DNA from: Planctomycetota bacterium
GTDB taxonomy: Bacteria > Planctomycetota > UBA1135 > UBA2386
Direction of reading: 5' to 3'
DNA: 49,661 bases
Assembly (NCBI GenBank): GCA_020848735.1
Contig: JADLHO010000053.1
Span: 1-49,661, forward strand
In this document: piece by piece, positions 1 through 9,400 of the stretch
Layout of the letters: each line of letters opens with the position of its first letter
Numbering within the stretch: the first letter of the stretch is position 1
Notes under the pieces: generated by a model
Database searches by the model: none
The model's input: the letters and a program-made list of their open reading frames with translations, nothing else
Told to the model about the DNA's origin: nothing
Translations under genes and position numbers: made by a program

Positions 1-2
1 AC

Positions 3-173
3 CCGCGCGCGCCCCTGCTCGACCTCGCGGTGCTGCCCGCGGGCGGCGTGCGGCAGCTCAGCGCGACGATGCCGAACCTGCCGCTCCGCAGCTTGCTGGT
101 GATGCAGCCGATCTCGTGGACGAGTGCGGGGACTCTCGTCGTGGGTGCGGCGGCGACTGTCGTCGTCGACTGA
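3..173 (+). CDS. C-terminal end of an exported protein (5' truncated by the window)
   Basis: An open frame enters from the left edge and stops at TGA 171-173, giving 56 residues. The visible tail is hydrophobic and beta-rich, with a Trp near the middle and an end in small and valine residues (GAAATVVVD). It resembles the tails of the proteins ending at 20799 (minus strand) and 47478 in this window. Those tails also carry a short 'LxxQWxx...' segment followed by a terminal Ser/Gly-rich strand. This suggests an exported planctomycete protein with the recurrent C-terminal module. The catalytic or binding part lies outside the window, so no function can be given. Confidence 0.45.
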   Translation, partial: PRAPLLDLAVLPAGGVRQLSATMPNLPLRSLLVMQPISWTSAGTLVVGAAATVVVD

Positions 174-188
174 GGGGCGCTCGAGTCC

Positions 189-206
189 CGCTCGATCGGG
201 CGAGCG
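189..206 (+). terminator. possible hairpin terminator after the truncated gene
   Basis: CGCTCG (189-194) and CGAGCG (201-206) form a 6-bp stem with a 6-nt loop, 15 nt past the stop at 173. There is no T-run, so this is only a structural suggestion. Confidence 0.25.
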
Positions 207-258
207 ATCCCCGATGCAACTCGCCCGAGCGCGGGATGCGAAGCCCTCTCGCCGCGGC

Positions 259-264
259 TACGCT
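259..264 (+). promoter_or_regulatory. possible -10 box (TACGCT) before the AAA ATPase gene
   Basis: TACGCT fits the TANNNT pattern seen before several genes in this window. It lies 22 nt before the ATG at 287. No clear -35 element is visible. Confidence 0.3.
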
Positions 265-286
265 GCGGCGCCGCAACCGAACCGCC

Positions 287-1426
287 ATGCGCTTCACGCG
301 ACTTCGACTCCAGAACTGGCGGAACTTCCGGCACGTCGACGTCAGACTCGGCGAGCGGGTCTTCATCGTCGGTCCCAATGCCTGCGGAAAGTCGAATCTG
401 CTCGACGCCTTCCGTTTCCTGCGCGACGTCGCCGGCCCCGGGGGAGGGCTCGCGCGCGCAATCGCCAACCCGGCTCGACGCGGGGTCCGGCAACTGCGAT
501 CGCTCCACGCGCGCGAGAAGAGCAACGTGGAGATCGAGGTCGAAGTCGAGCTCGATGACGGCACCTGGACCTACTCCCTCGGATTCTCCCGGGACAAGAA
601 GCGCGAGGTGTACGTGGAGCGCGAATGCGTCCGACACGGCGACACGGTCATGCTCGAGCGTCCGGACGAGGGCGATCGCAAGGACCCCGAGCTCCTGACC
701 CAGACCGCGCTCGAGCAGGTCAGTCGCAATCAGCGCTTCCGCCCCCTGGCGGAGTTCCTCGCGTCCGTGCGCTACCTGCACGTCGTCCCGCAGCTCGTGC
801 GCGAGCCGGATCGGTATCTCGGTCGCGAGCGCGATCCCTTCGGCGGCGACTTCCTCGAGCAGCTCGCCCGCACCGATGAGCGCACCCGCAAGGCCCGCCT
901 GAAGAAGATCGGCGCGGCACTCCGGATCGCCGTACCCCATCTGAACGAACTGAAGCTCGAGCGCGACGAAGCCACGGGAACGCCGCACCTGATGGGCCGG
1001 TACGAGCATTGGCGGCCCAACGCGGGCTGGCAGTCCGAAGAGCAGTTCTCGGACGGCACGCTTCGCCTCCTCGCCCTTCTCTGGAGCCTGCTGGAGGCCA
1101 AGGCCCCCCTGCTGCTCGAGGAGCCCGAGCTCTCGCTGCACCCGGAGGTCGTGCGGCGAATCCCGCAGATGCTGCATCAGCTCAATCGGAAGCGCGGCCG
1201 ACAGGTCATGCTCAGCTCGCACTCCTCCGATCTCCTCCTCGACGAGGGCATCGGTGCCGAGGAAGTCCTGGTCCTTCAGCCGACCAAGGACGGAACGAGT
1301 GCGCAGCTTGCAGCGAGTCTCGAGCCCGTCGTCCAGATGCTGAAGGAGGGCATTCCCCTCGCCACCGTCATCGCCGCGCGATCTGCGCCTGGTGACGCCG
1401 CGCAGCTCCTGCTCTTCGAGCCGTGA
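287..1426 (+). CDS. AAA/ABC-type ATPase (AAA_21 / OLD-like), partner of a TOPRIM-like protein
   Basis: This 379-residue protein is probably a DNA- or nucleotide-responsive ATPase of the ABC/SMC-like class. The N-terminus (RLQNWRNF) is the typical first strand. Walker A GPNACGKSN is at about residues 29-37. A signature-like FSDGT is at about 254-258, Walker B LLLEEPE at about 275-281, and the switch histidine in SSHSSD is H312. The frame is open back to 116, but the upstream stretch is Arg/Ser-rich and unlike the family, so ATG 287 is chosen. The stop overlaps the next gene's GTG by 4 bp, so the two are translated together. Related ATPases (OLD, AriA of PARIS, GajA) act in phage defence together with a TOPRIM nuclease. 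That role is inferred here from architecture and pairing only. Confidence 0.85.
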   Translation: MRFTRLRLQNWRNFRHVDVRLGERVFIVGPNACGKSNLLDAFRFLRDVAGPGGGLARAIANPARRGVRQLRSLHAREKSNVEIEVEVELDDGTWTYSLGFSRDKKREVYVERECVRHGDTVMLERPDEGDRKDPELLTQTALEQVSRNQRFRPLAEFLASVRYLHVVPQLVREPDRYLGRERDPFGGDFLEQLARTDERTRKARLKKIGAALRIAVPHLNELKLERDEATGTPHLMGRYEHWRPNAGWQSEEQFSDGTLRLLALLWSLLEAKAPLLLEEPELSLHPEVVRRIPQMLHQLNRKRGRQVMLSSHSSDLLLDEGIGAEEVLVLQPTKDGTSAQLAASLEPVVQMLKEGIPLATVIAARSAPGDAAQLLLFEP

Positions 1427-2025
1427 GCCCCATCGCCTCGATCAACGTCGCGGTGGAAGGCGATTGCGACCGAGCCATCGCCGCGAGACTGCTCCTGGAT
1501 CTCGAGATCGAAGCTCGGATCCACGTGATGCACGGCGCCGGTGGACTGGATTCCCGGCTGCCGAACTACAACGCCGCAGCACGCCACGCGACCTGGTTCG
1601 TACTCCGCGATCTGGATCGCCACGACTGTGCCCCGCGCCTGATCGCCACGCTGCTTCCCGAGCGCAGTCCGGGCCTGTGCCTCCGCATCGCCGTGCGCGC
1701 ATCGGAGGCCTGGATCCTCGCGGACCGGGAGCGTGCCGCCGCCTGGTTGGGTGTGTCCGAAACCCGCCTGCCGCGCGACCCGGACGCCCTCCAAGATCCC
1801 AAGCAGGAGCTCATCAATCTCGCGCGGCACTCGCGGCGCCGCCACGTCGTCGGCGACCTGGTGCCGAAGACGGGGAGCACCGCACGCATCGGTCCAGGCT
1901 ACGTCGGCAGCTTCGTCAGCTTCGTCGCGCGTGACTGGCGACCTGAGATCGCCGCACGGACCAGCGACAGTCTCGCGCGCTGTTTGCGGGCGCTGCAGAA
2001 GCTTCGCGACCCGCCCCAGGTGTAG
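1423..2025 (+). CDS. TOPRIM-like, DUF4276-related protein coupled to the ATPase
   Basis: This 200-residue protein starts at GTG 1423, inside the GTGA overlap with the ATPase stop. A TOPRIM-type acidic glutamate lies in VEGDCD (E12). A DxD pair lies in VLRDLDRHD (D63, D65). A conserved-looking segment around EAW (E95) resembles the 'IEAWLLAD' motif of DUF4276-type proteins. This glutamate/DxD layout is how TOPRIM nucleases and primases bind Mg2+. The likely role is a metal-dependent nuclease effector gated by the neighbouring ATPase. No separate DNA-binding domain is visible. Assignment to DUF4276 is from memory of motif patterns, so the nuclease activity is an inference. Confidence 0.7.
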   Translation: MSPIASINVAVEGDCDRAIAARLLLDLEIEARIHVMHGAGGLDSRLPNYNAAARHATWFVLRDLDRHDCAPRLIATLLPERSPGLCLRIAVRASEAWILADRERAAAWLGVSETRLPRDPDALQDPKQELINLARHSRRRHVVGDLVPKTGSTARIGPGYVGSFVSFVARDWRPEIAARTSDSLARCLRALQKLRDPPQV

Positions 2026-2050
2026 GAGCACTCACCGCCTCGCCCGACGT

Positions 2051-2068
2051 GGCCGCGGTCCCGCGGCC
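2051..2068. terminator. possible bidirectional terminator between convergent genes
   Basis: GGCCGCGG (2051-2058) and CCGCGGCC (2061-2068) are perfect inverted arms 2 nt apart. They sit in the 82-bp gap between the convergent TOPRIM-like gene and coaD. The innermost pairs must open to form a loop. No T-tract follows on either strand. Confidence 0.4.
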
Positions 2069-2107
2069 CGTGGGCCAACCCGACGGAACACAGCAGCCCA
2101 TCCCCCC

Positions 2108-2587
2108 TCACCCCTGCCGCGCCAACTTCGCCCTCATCGCCGCCTCGACGCGCGGCGTCACGAAGCTCGACACGTCGCCGCCGTAGCGCACGACGTCCTT
2201 GATGAGCGACGAGGACACGTAGCTGTAGGCGTGGCTCGGCATGACGAAGACCGTCTCGATCTCCGGCCGGAGGTGGCGGTTGGTCAGCGCCATCTGGTAC
2301 TCGAACTCGAAGTCGCCGACGTTGCGCAGGCCGCGCAGCACGACGCCGAAGCCCTCGCGCTTGCAGAACTCGACGACGAGCTCGCTGAAGCCGACGACGG
2401 CGACGTCGTCGGGCAGCTCCTGCTGCAGGAGTTCGATCCGCTCCTCGACGGTGAAGATCGGGTTCTTGCCGCTGTTGCGCGCGACCGCGACGGTCACCGA
2501 CCCGAAGAGCGCACGCGCGCGATGGACGAGGTCGAGGTGACCGCGGGTGACGGGATCGAAGCTGCCGGGATACAGCGCGCGGACCAT
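2108..2587 (-). CDS. coaD: Phosphopantetheine adenylyltransferase (CoaD)
   Basis: This 159-residue cytosolic enzyme makes dephospho-CoA from 4'-phosphopantetheine and ATP, the penultimate step of coenzyme A synthesis. The nucleotidyltransferase signature GSFDPVTRGH is at residues 8-17, with H17 the catalytic histidine of the (H/T)xGH motif. LRGLRNVGDFEFE and the SSSLIKDVVRYGGD segment are also diagnostic. The length is normal for the family. Position 15 is Arg, where Asn or another residue is common. The gene stands alone, convergent to the TOPRIM-like gene and divergent from comEC. A TACCAT box lies exactly 6 nt before the ATG, which suggests a leaderless mRNA. Confidence 0.95.
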   Translation of the reverse strand: MVRALYPGSFDPVTRGHLDLVHRARALFGSVTVAVARNSGKNPIFTVEERIELLQQELPDDVAVVGFSELVVEFCKREGFGVVLRGLRNVGDFEFEYQMALTNRHLRPEIETVFVMPSHAYSYVSSSLIKDVVRYGGDVSSFVTPRVEAAMRAKLARQG

Positions 2588-2593
2588 CCGCGG

Positions 2594-2599
2594 ATGGTA
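2594..2599 (-). promoter_or_regulatory. -10-like TACCAT box of coaD, 6 nt before ATG
   Basis: On the minus strand TACCAT is followed by CCGCGG and the coaD ATG. With normal -10 to +1 spacing the transcript would begin at or next to the start codon. The site overlaps a small palindrome (TGGTAACCA). Confidence 0.45.
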
Positions 2600-2631
2600 A
2601 CCACGTCGCGGCGTGCCACACCCAGGCGCTC

Positions 2632-4890
2632 GTGTTCGCCCCGCGACCCGGTCTCAGCCTCGAGCAGCGCTTCGGTCCCCTGCCGCTCGTCGTCGCCGCG
2701 ATCGCGGTGACGCTCGCCGTGCTCGCCGCGAGGTCCTGCGGCGTGCTCGGCGTCGTCGCGGCGGGGCTCGCGGTCCTGCTGCTCGGCGCGAACGCGCGGT
2801 GGCGCGGTCCCTTCGCACTGGCCTTTCCCGCGGCGCTCGTCGCACTGCCCGCTCCGCAGCACGCGCACGCCGCGCGCTGGCCCGCGGAGGGCCCGGTGCG
2901 CATCGCCGCCGTGGTGCTCGGCCCGGTGCGACGCGACGTGGACACGCGGCGGCTCTTCGTGTGGCTCGCCGCGCCCGGCGAGTCGGCCGCCTTGCTCGCG
3001 GTCGTGAACACGCGCGCGGTCGAGGCACCCGACGCCCTGCTGCCGGGCGACCGCGTGAGCGGGCTCGGCTTCCTCCGCGATCCGGAGCGACGTCTCGCCA
3101 CCGGGCGTGCGCCGATCGTCGAGCTCGAGCTCGCCGCGCTGCGCATCGAGCGTGGCCCGCCCTCGCCGGCGCGGCTCGCGTGTCATGCGCGCTTCCGCCT
3201 CGACGACGCCCTGCGCGCCCAGCTCGCCCCCGCCGACGCGCGGCTCGTCGCCCAGCTCGTGCTCGGCCAGCGCTCGGACGTCGACGACGGTCTCGTCGAG
3301 GCGCATCGGGCGACCGGCCTCGCGCACCTGCTCGCCGTCAGCGGCGCCCACGCGACGCTGCTCGCCTTCCTGCTCGCGCAGGGCTACGCGCTCCTGCGCG
3401 GCAAGGAGCCGTTCCGCGCGCGCGGCTACCGGCGGGTCGCCACCGGCCTGCTGATCGTCTACGGCGCGATCGTCGGCTTCGAGGCGCCGGTGCTCCGCGC
3501 GATCGCGGCCTGGCTCCTGCTCGCGCTCGCGGGCGCGCACGGGCGACGGGCGACGATCGGCGCGACGCTGGCATTGCCGGCCTTGATCACCGCGTTCGCG
3601 GCGCCGCAGGAGGTGCTGGGCATCGGCTATTGCCTCAGCTATGCGGCGGTGATCGGTCTCGCGGTCGCGTACGAGCCCGGCCGCGTGACGGGCCTCGCCG
3701 CGCGCCTCGTCGCCGTCTGCCGCGCCTCGCTCTTCGCACTCCTCATGACGGCGCCCCTCACGCTCTGCTGGTTCGGCCAATGCGCGCCGTGGACCCTGCT
3801 CGGCACGCCGCTGCTCGCGCCGCTCGTCGCGCTCATGCTCGGACTCGGACTCGCCACCGCGCTCGGCGAGCTCGTCCTGCCCGCGCTCGCGCCGCTGCTC
3901 GCCGCACCGCTCGGGCTCACCGCACAGCTCTATGCGGCCACCGTGCGCGCCCTCGCCGAGCTCCCCGGCGCGCCGATCCGCGCGCTGCACGAGCCGGCCG
4001 CGGCGGGTCTGCTCGCCGCGCTGCTCGGCGCGATCGCGCTGCTCGTCTTGCGCCCGTCGCGCGCGGGCTGCGCGGCCGCGTGCGTGCTCGTCTGTCTGCC
4101 GCACTTCCTGCCGCTGGGTTCGCGCGAGTCGCCCGCGCTGCGGCTCGTCGAACTCGGCCACGGCGAGGCCGCGCTCGTCACGCTGCAGGACGGCCGTCGC
4201 GTGCTCTTCGACTGCGGCGCGGCCAGTGACCCCACGCGCGCCGCGCGTGCGGTGCGTGAGGTCCTCGACGGCGCGCTGCACGTCGAGCACGCCGTGCTGA
4301 GCCATCCGGATGCGGATCACGTCGCGGGCTTCGTGCCGTTGCTCGCGCAGGTCGCGATCGGCACCGCCTGGCTCCCCGAGCTCCTGCGCGAGAGTCCGAT
4401 CGCGCGGCAGCTCGCGGACGCCGGCGTCGCGCTGCGCTTCGTGCCGCCCGGCGGCGAGACGGTGCTCGAGACCGGCGTCGTCGTCTGGGCACCGCCCCTG
4501 CCCCTCGACGCGCCGAGCAACGAGCAGAGCCTCTGGCTGCGCGTCGATCACGGCGGGTTGCGCCTCGTCCTCCCCGCCGACGCCGGCAGCCTCGCCATCG
4601 GCAGCGCGCTCGCGCAGTTCGATCTCACGCAGACCGACGTGCTCGTGCTCCCGCATCACGGCCGCGGCCTGCCCCCCTCGATCGCCGCCCTGCTCGACGC
4701 CACGCGCCCCTCGCTCGCCCTCGCGAGCTGCAACGACGATCCCCCGCTCGCGGCCCTCGCGCGCAGCAAGGGCGCCCAGGTGCTCACGACCCATCGCTGC
4801 GGCACGCTCACCGTGCGCCTCGACGGCTCGCGCCGGGTGACGACCGCGCGGGAAGCGCCCCTGCCGCCGCTGCGCGAGACCCGACGCTGA
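2632..4890 (+). CDS. comEC: ComEC/Rec2-family DNA uptake channel protein
   Basis: This 752-residue polytopic membrane protein starts at GTG 2632. Hydrophobic segments near the N-terminus flank a DUF4131-like region. The competence domain follows, with the hallmark VSGAHATL at about 236-243 and many membrane helices. A C-terminal metallo-beta-lactamase-like domain has SHPDADH at 557-563 and HHGRG from 675. In characterised species ComEC forms the inner-membrane channel that moves single-stranded DNA into the cytoplasm during natural transformation. The lactamase-like domain is thought to degrade the other strand. The usual 'DVGQGDA' opening of that domain is here ELGHGEA. No other competence genes are nearby. 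Confidence 0.9.
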   Translation: MFAPRPGLSLEQRFGPLPLVVAAIAVTLAVLAARSCGVLGVVAAGLAVLLLGANARWRGPFALAFPAALVALPAPQHAHAARWPAEGPVRIAAVVLGPVRRDVDTRRLFVWLAAPGESAALLAVVNTRAVEAPDALLPGDRVSGLGFLRDPERRLATGRAPIVELELAALRIERGPPSPARLACHARFRLDDALRAQLAPADARLVAQLVLGQRSDVDDGLVEAHRATGLAHLLAVSGAHATLLAFLLAQGYALLRGKEPFRARGYRRVATGLLIVYGAIVGFEAPVLRAIAAWLLLALAGAHGRRATIGATLALPALITAFAAPQEVLGIGYCLSYAAVIGLAVAYEPGRVTGLAARLVAVCRASLFALLMTAPLTLCWFGQCAPWTLLGTPLLAPLVALMLGLGLATALGELVLPALAPLLAAPLGLTAQLYAATVRALAELPGAPIRALHEPAAAGLLAALLGAIALLVLRPSRAGCAAACVLVCLPHFLPLGSRESPALRLVELGHGEAALVTLQDGRRVLFDCGAASDPTRAARAVREVLDGALHVEHAVLSHPDADHVAGFVPLLAQVAIGTAWLPELLRESPIARQLADAGVALRFVPPGGETVLETGVVVWAPPLPLDAPSNEQSLWLRVDHGGLRLVLPADAGSLAIGSALAQFDLTQTDVLVLPHHGRGLPPSIAALLDATRPSLALASCNDDPPLAALARSKGAQVLTTHRCGTLTVRLDGSRRVTTAREAPLPPLRETRR

Positions 4891-4915
4891 GGCCGCGCTC
4901 CCTTCGCCTCCGAGC

Positions 4916-6355
4916 TCAGCCCCAACGCACGCGCCGCATCACGACGATCGAGAGCACCGCGAGCAGCGACTCGGAGATCGCGACCGACCAGTACACGCCC
5001 GCGGTGCCCAGGCCCGCCGGATGCGCGAGCGCCCACGCGAGCGGCACCTCGACGATCCAGAAGCAGATGAAGTTGAGCCAGGTGGGGATGATCGTCTTGC
5101 CGGCGCCGTTGAAGGCCTGCATGGCCACCATACCCCAGGCGTAGAAGAGATAGCCGTAGGAGATGATGCGCAGGCACTCGACGCCGACGCGCTCCATGGT
5201 CGCGCGGTCCGTGGCCTCTTCGGCGAAGAGCGCCACGAGCTCCGGCGCGAACGCGATGAACACGACGGCGACGACGCCCATGAAGGCCATGTTCCAGAGG
5301 CCGACGAGCCAGATCGAACGCCGTGCGCGGTCGACCTTGCCGGCGCCGAGGTTCTGGCCGACGAGCGTGGCGGTGGCGTTCGAGAGTCCGAACGCGGGCA
5401 GGATCGTGAACATCACGATGCGCACGCCGACCTGATGGCCGGCCAAGGCCGCGTCGCCGAAGGGTGCGACGATGCGCACGAGCACCATCCAGCTCGCGGT
5501 CGCGAGGAGGAACTGGCCCACGCCGCCGTACGAGGTCCGCAGCAGCTCGCGCACGTCGCTGGCGTGATGGCGGAGGACCCCCGGCGCGAGGTGCACGCGG
5601 CGGCCGCGATCGCGGAGCGCGTGGAACTGATACGCGACGCCGAGGCTGCGCCCGATCAGCGTGGCGAGGCCGGCCCCCGTGACGCCGAGCTCGGGAAAGG
5701 GCCCGATGCCGAAGATGAGGCAGGGGTCGAGCACGAGGTTGGCCGCGTTGCTCACGACCAGGGCCTTCATCGCGATCACGGCGTCGCCGGCGCCGCGGAA
5801 GATCGCGTTGTTGAGGAAGAGCAGCAGGATGACGACGTTGCCGCCGAGCACGAAGCCCGCGTAGCCGGCACCGGTCTCCCGCACGCGTTCCGAGCCTCCC
5901 ATCAGGCCGAGCAGGTCCCCGGGGAACAGCGCGCAGGGGATGCCGAGCAGCACTCCCAGCAACACGCCGACGCGGATCGCCTGTCCCGCGGCGCGGCGCG
6001 CGCCGTCGAGATCGCCCGCGCCGACGCGCCGCGCGACGAGCGAGGTCGTCGCCATCGAGAGCCCGATGGCGATCGCGTAGACGATCGTCGACATCGCCTC
6101 GGTGAGGGCCACGGCCGCGAGGGCGTCCTCGCCGCGTTCCTTCACGAACCAGGCGTCCGCCACCGCGAAGAGCGACTCCATCCCCATCTCGATGACCATG
6201 GGGACGGCGAGCAGGAGCACGGCGCGCGGCAGCGAGCCCTTCGTGTAGTCGAACTCGCGCCCGCGCAGCGCGGCGCGCAGGGCCGACCAGAGCGATTGGG
6301 CGTCGATGTCCGCAGCGGGCGCTGGGGCCGTCGGTTCAGGGCTCGGCGAGTGCAT
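4916..6355 (-). CDS. MATE-family multidrug/cation efflux transporter
   Basis: This 479-residue inner-membrane protein has about twelve hydrophobic segments in two similar halves. Typical MATE pieces are VPMVIEMGMESLFAVADAWF, NNAIFRGAGDA, GQNLGAG and the C-terminal QAFNGAGKT. The family exports drugs or metabolites in exchange for Na+ or H+. The substrate cannot be told from sequence. Start ATG 6353-6355 gives a cytosolic tail of about 40 residues before the first helix. The frame is open far upstream, antisense to the cytochrome gene, but that part is not protein-like. The gene is divergent from the PSCyt1 gene and shares a 72-bp control region with it. Confidence 0.93.
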   Translation of the reverse strand: MHSPSPEPTAPAPAADIDAQSLWSALRAALRGREFDYTKGSLPRAVLLLAVPMVIEMGMESLFAVADAWFVKERGEDALAAVALTEAMSTIVYAIAIGLSMATTSLVARRVGAGDLDGARRAAGQAIRVGVLLGVLLGIPCALFPGDLLGLMGGSERVRETGAGYAGFVLGGNVVILLLFLNNAIFRGAGDAVIAMKALVVSNAANLVLDPCLIFGIGPFPELGVTGAGLATLIGRSLGVAYQFHALRDRGRRVHLAPGVLRHHASDVRELLRTSYGGVGQFLLATASWMVLVRIVAPFGDAALAGHQVGVRIVMFTILPAFGLSNATATLVGQNLGAGKVDRARRSIWLVGLWNMAFMGVVAVVFIAFAPELVALFAEEATDRATMERVGVECLRIISYGYLFYAWGMVAMQAFNGAGKTIIPTWLNFICFWIVEVPLAWALAHPAGLGTAGVYWSVAISESLLAVLSIVVMRRVRWG

Positions 6356-6397
6356 GGCGGTGGCGCCCCGCAGGCGGTCCGGCGCGACGGGCGGCGA

Positions 6398-6407
6398 AGG
6401 GTATGCT
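6398..6407. promoter_or_regulatory. Overlapping divergent -10 boxes (MATE / PSCyt1 genes)
   Basis: TATGCT on the plus strand (6402-6407) and TACCCT on the minus strand (6403-6398) share two bases. They point toward the PSCyt1 gene (ATG 6428) and the MATE gene (ATG 6355) respectively. If both are used, polymerase could occupy only one at a time. Confidence 0.35.
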
Positions 6408-6427
6408 CCCGCCCCGCTCGCGTCGCC

Positions 6428-9400
6428 ATGCCCGTCCCAAGCTCGCCGCTCTCCCTGGCCGTGCTCGTCGCGGCGTCGACCCTGCTCGGCAGCCCGCGGT
6501 CCCAGGAGGATCGCGAGGCCAAGGCCGCGGCCCAGGCCGAGCTCGAGTTCTTCGAGCGCCGCGTGCGCCCCCTGCTCGCCGAGCACTGCGAACGCTGCCA
6601 CGGTGCCGAGCAGCAGAAGAGCCAGCTCCGCCTCGACTCCCGGGCCGGCTGGGAGCGCGGCGGGGACCGCGGGCCGGCGCTCGTGCCGGGCGACGTCGAG
6701 GGCAGCCGCCTGATCCACGCGGTGCGCTACCGCGACCCCGAGTTCCAGATGCCACCCGACGGGCGGCTGCCGGACGCGGCCATCGCCGTGCTCGAGGACT
6801 GGGTCCGCCGCGGGGCCCACGATCCGCGCGTGGCACCCGTCGCCGAGGCGGCGACCCGCGCGGCGATCGACTTCGACGCCGCGCGGCGCCATTGGGCCTT
6901 CGCGCCGCTGCCTGCGGCGGTGCCCGTCCCGGCCGTCGCCGCGAGCGACTGGCCCCTGACGGATCTCGACCGCTTCGTGCTCGCGCGGCTCGAGGCCGCG
7001 GGGCTCGCGCCGGCCGCCGATGCCGACCGTCGGACCTGGCTGCGCCGCGTCTCGCTCGATCTCTGCGGCCTGCCGCCGAGCTTCGAGGAGACCGAGGACT
7101 TCGTGCGCGACGAGGGCCAGGGCGCCCACGAGCGCGTCGTCGATCGCCTGCTCGCCTCGCCGGCGTACGGCGAACGCCAGGCACGCTGGTGGCTCGACCT
7201 CGCGCGCTACGCCGACAGCAACGGGCTCGACGAGAACCTCGCGCTCGGCAATGCGTGGCGCTACCGCGATGCGGTGGTGCGCGCCTTCGAGCGCGACCAG
7301 CCCTACGACGAGTTCATCACCTGGCAGATCGCGGGCGACCTGGTGCCCGCGACGGGGAACGACGAGCTCGACCGCGATCGGCTCGCGCTCACCGGCTTCC
7401 TCGCGCTCGGGCCGAAGATGCTCGCCGAGCAGGACAAGGAGAAGCTCGTGATGGACGTCGTCGACGAGCAGATCGACGTGCTCACGAAGGCGGTGCTCGG
7501 CGTCACGGTGTCCTGCGCGCGCTGCCACGACCACAAGTTCGACCCGGTCACCCAGCGCGACTACTACGCGCTCGCGGGCATCCTCAAGAGCACGAGCACC
7601 TTCGAGAACCTCGACCACGTCTCGCGCTGGCGCGAACTCGACCTGAGCACGCCGGCGGAGCGCGCGGCGCGCGAGAGCTGGCAGGCGGAGAGCCAGCGCG
7701 TCGACGGCGAGCTCGCGCAGATCGAGCGCGACGCGAAGGCGCGCGCCGAGGACGCGATGCGCGAGAAGCTCGCCCCGCACCTGCTGGCCGGCCTCGAGGC
7801 GATGCGCCGCGCGGTCTGGTTCGAGGCCGAGGACATGGCGCGCGGCAACCTCATCGTCGACACGACGCAATGGGGCACGGCGAGGACCCCGGTGCTGCGC
7901 ACGGGGCAGGGTGGCCTGCAGCACGCGGAATGGGACTTCACGCTGCCGCGCGCCGGTCGCTTCGCGCTCCAGGTGCGCTTCGCCGCCAAGGAATCGCGGC
8001 CGGTGCGCCTGTCGATCGACGGCGGGAGCCTCGGCGAGCGCGCGCTCGCCGAGACGACCGGGGACTGGTTCCTGCGCGACCAGCGCTGGCACGTCGTCGC
8101 CGAACTCGAACTCGCCGCCGGTGCGCACGTGCTGCGCCTCGAGCGCGACGGGTCGATCCCCCACCTCGATCGCTTCGCGCTGACACCGGCCGACGGCGCG
8201 CCCTGGCCGGTGGACGGCGCGCGCGATGCGGCGCTCGTCCCGGCACTCGTGCGGGCGGCGGCGGATCACCTGGCGTCGCCCGCCGGACGGGACGACCCGG
8301 TCTTCGCAGCCCTGCTCGCGTTCGCCGCGATCCCGGAGGAGGACTTCGCCGCGCGCGCGGCCGATCTCGGTGCGGCGCTCTGCGCCGACGCGCAGCGCGG
8401 CACGCGGCCGCTCGCGCCGCTCGCCCGCGCGACCTTCGCGACGGACCCACCGCGCTCGCTGCGCGAGCTCGCCGCGCGCTACGCGACCGCGTTCGCGCTC
8501 GTCGAGCGGAGCTTCGCGCGGCAGAACGAGGGCCGGCCCGAGGCGATGCGCGTCACCGCGTTGCCTGATCCCGAACAGGAGCAGCTCCGCCTCGCGGTGC
8601 TCGGCGAGCAGGGTCTCTTCGGCACGCGGCAGCCCCCGCTCGAGGCCGAGTGGCCCGCGGCGCTCCGCGAGCGCGTCGCGAGCCTGCGCGACGCGCGCGC
8701 GCAACTCGACGCGCGGAAGCCGCCGCCGCTGCCGACGGCGCCCGGCGTCGGCGAGGGCACCCCGGCCGACCTCGCCGTGCACCTGCGCGGCAGCCACCGC
8801 GCGCTCGCCAAGGACCCGACCCCGCGCGGCGCGCTGCAGATCCTCGACCACTGCCTGCCGCAGCCCGTCATCGCCGCCGGCAGCGGCCGCCGCGAACTCG
8901 CGCAGTGGCTCGTCGATCCCCGCAACCCGCTGACGGCGCGCGCGCTCGTCAACCGCGTCTGGCAGACGCACTTCGGCCGCGGGCTGGCCGCGCAGCCGAG
9001 CAACCTCGGCGTGCGCGGCGAGGCGCCCACGCACCCGGAGCTGCTCGACGCGCTGGCGCGCGAGTTCGTCGCCGACGGCGCCTCGCTGAAGCGCCTGCAC
9101 CGCCGCATCGTGCTCTCGCGCAGCTACCGGCAATCGGCGCAGGGCAGCGCGCTCGCGCACGAGCGCGATCCCGAGGGCACGCTGCTCTCCCGCTTCCCCC
9201 GCCGCCGGCTCGAGGCCGAGGCCATCCGCGACTCGATGCTCTTCGTCGCCGGCCGGCTCGACCGCACGCGCGGGGGCACGCTGCTGCCGACGAACAACCG
9301 CGACTACGTCACCAACGACCAGTCCGGCAACGCAGCGCGCTACGACGCGCCGCGCCGCACGCTCTACCTGCCGATCATCCGCAACGCGCTGCACGACATG

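Noticed and set aside
116-286. Longer start for the AAA ATPase at 116
   Set aside because: The extra 57 residues are Arg/Ser/Gly-rich without pattern and overlap the previous gene's 3' end. The family starts at MRFTRLRLQNW.
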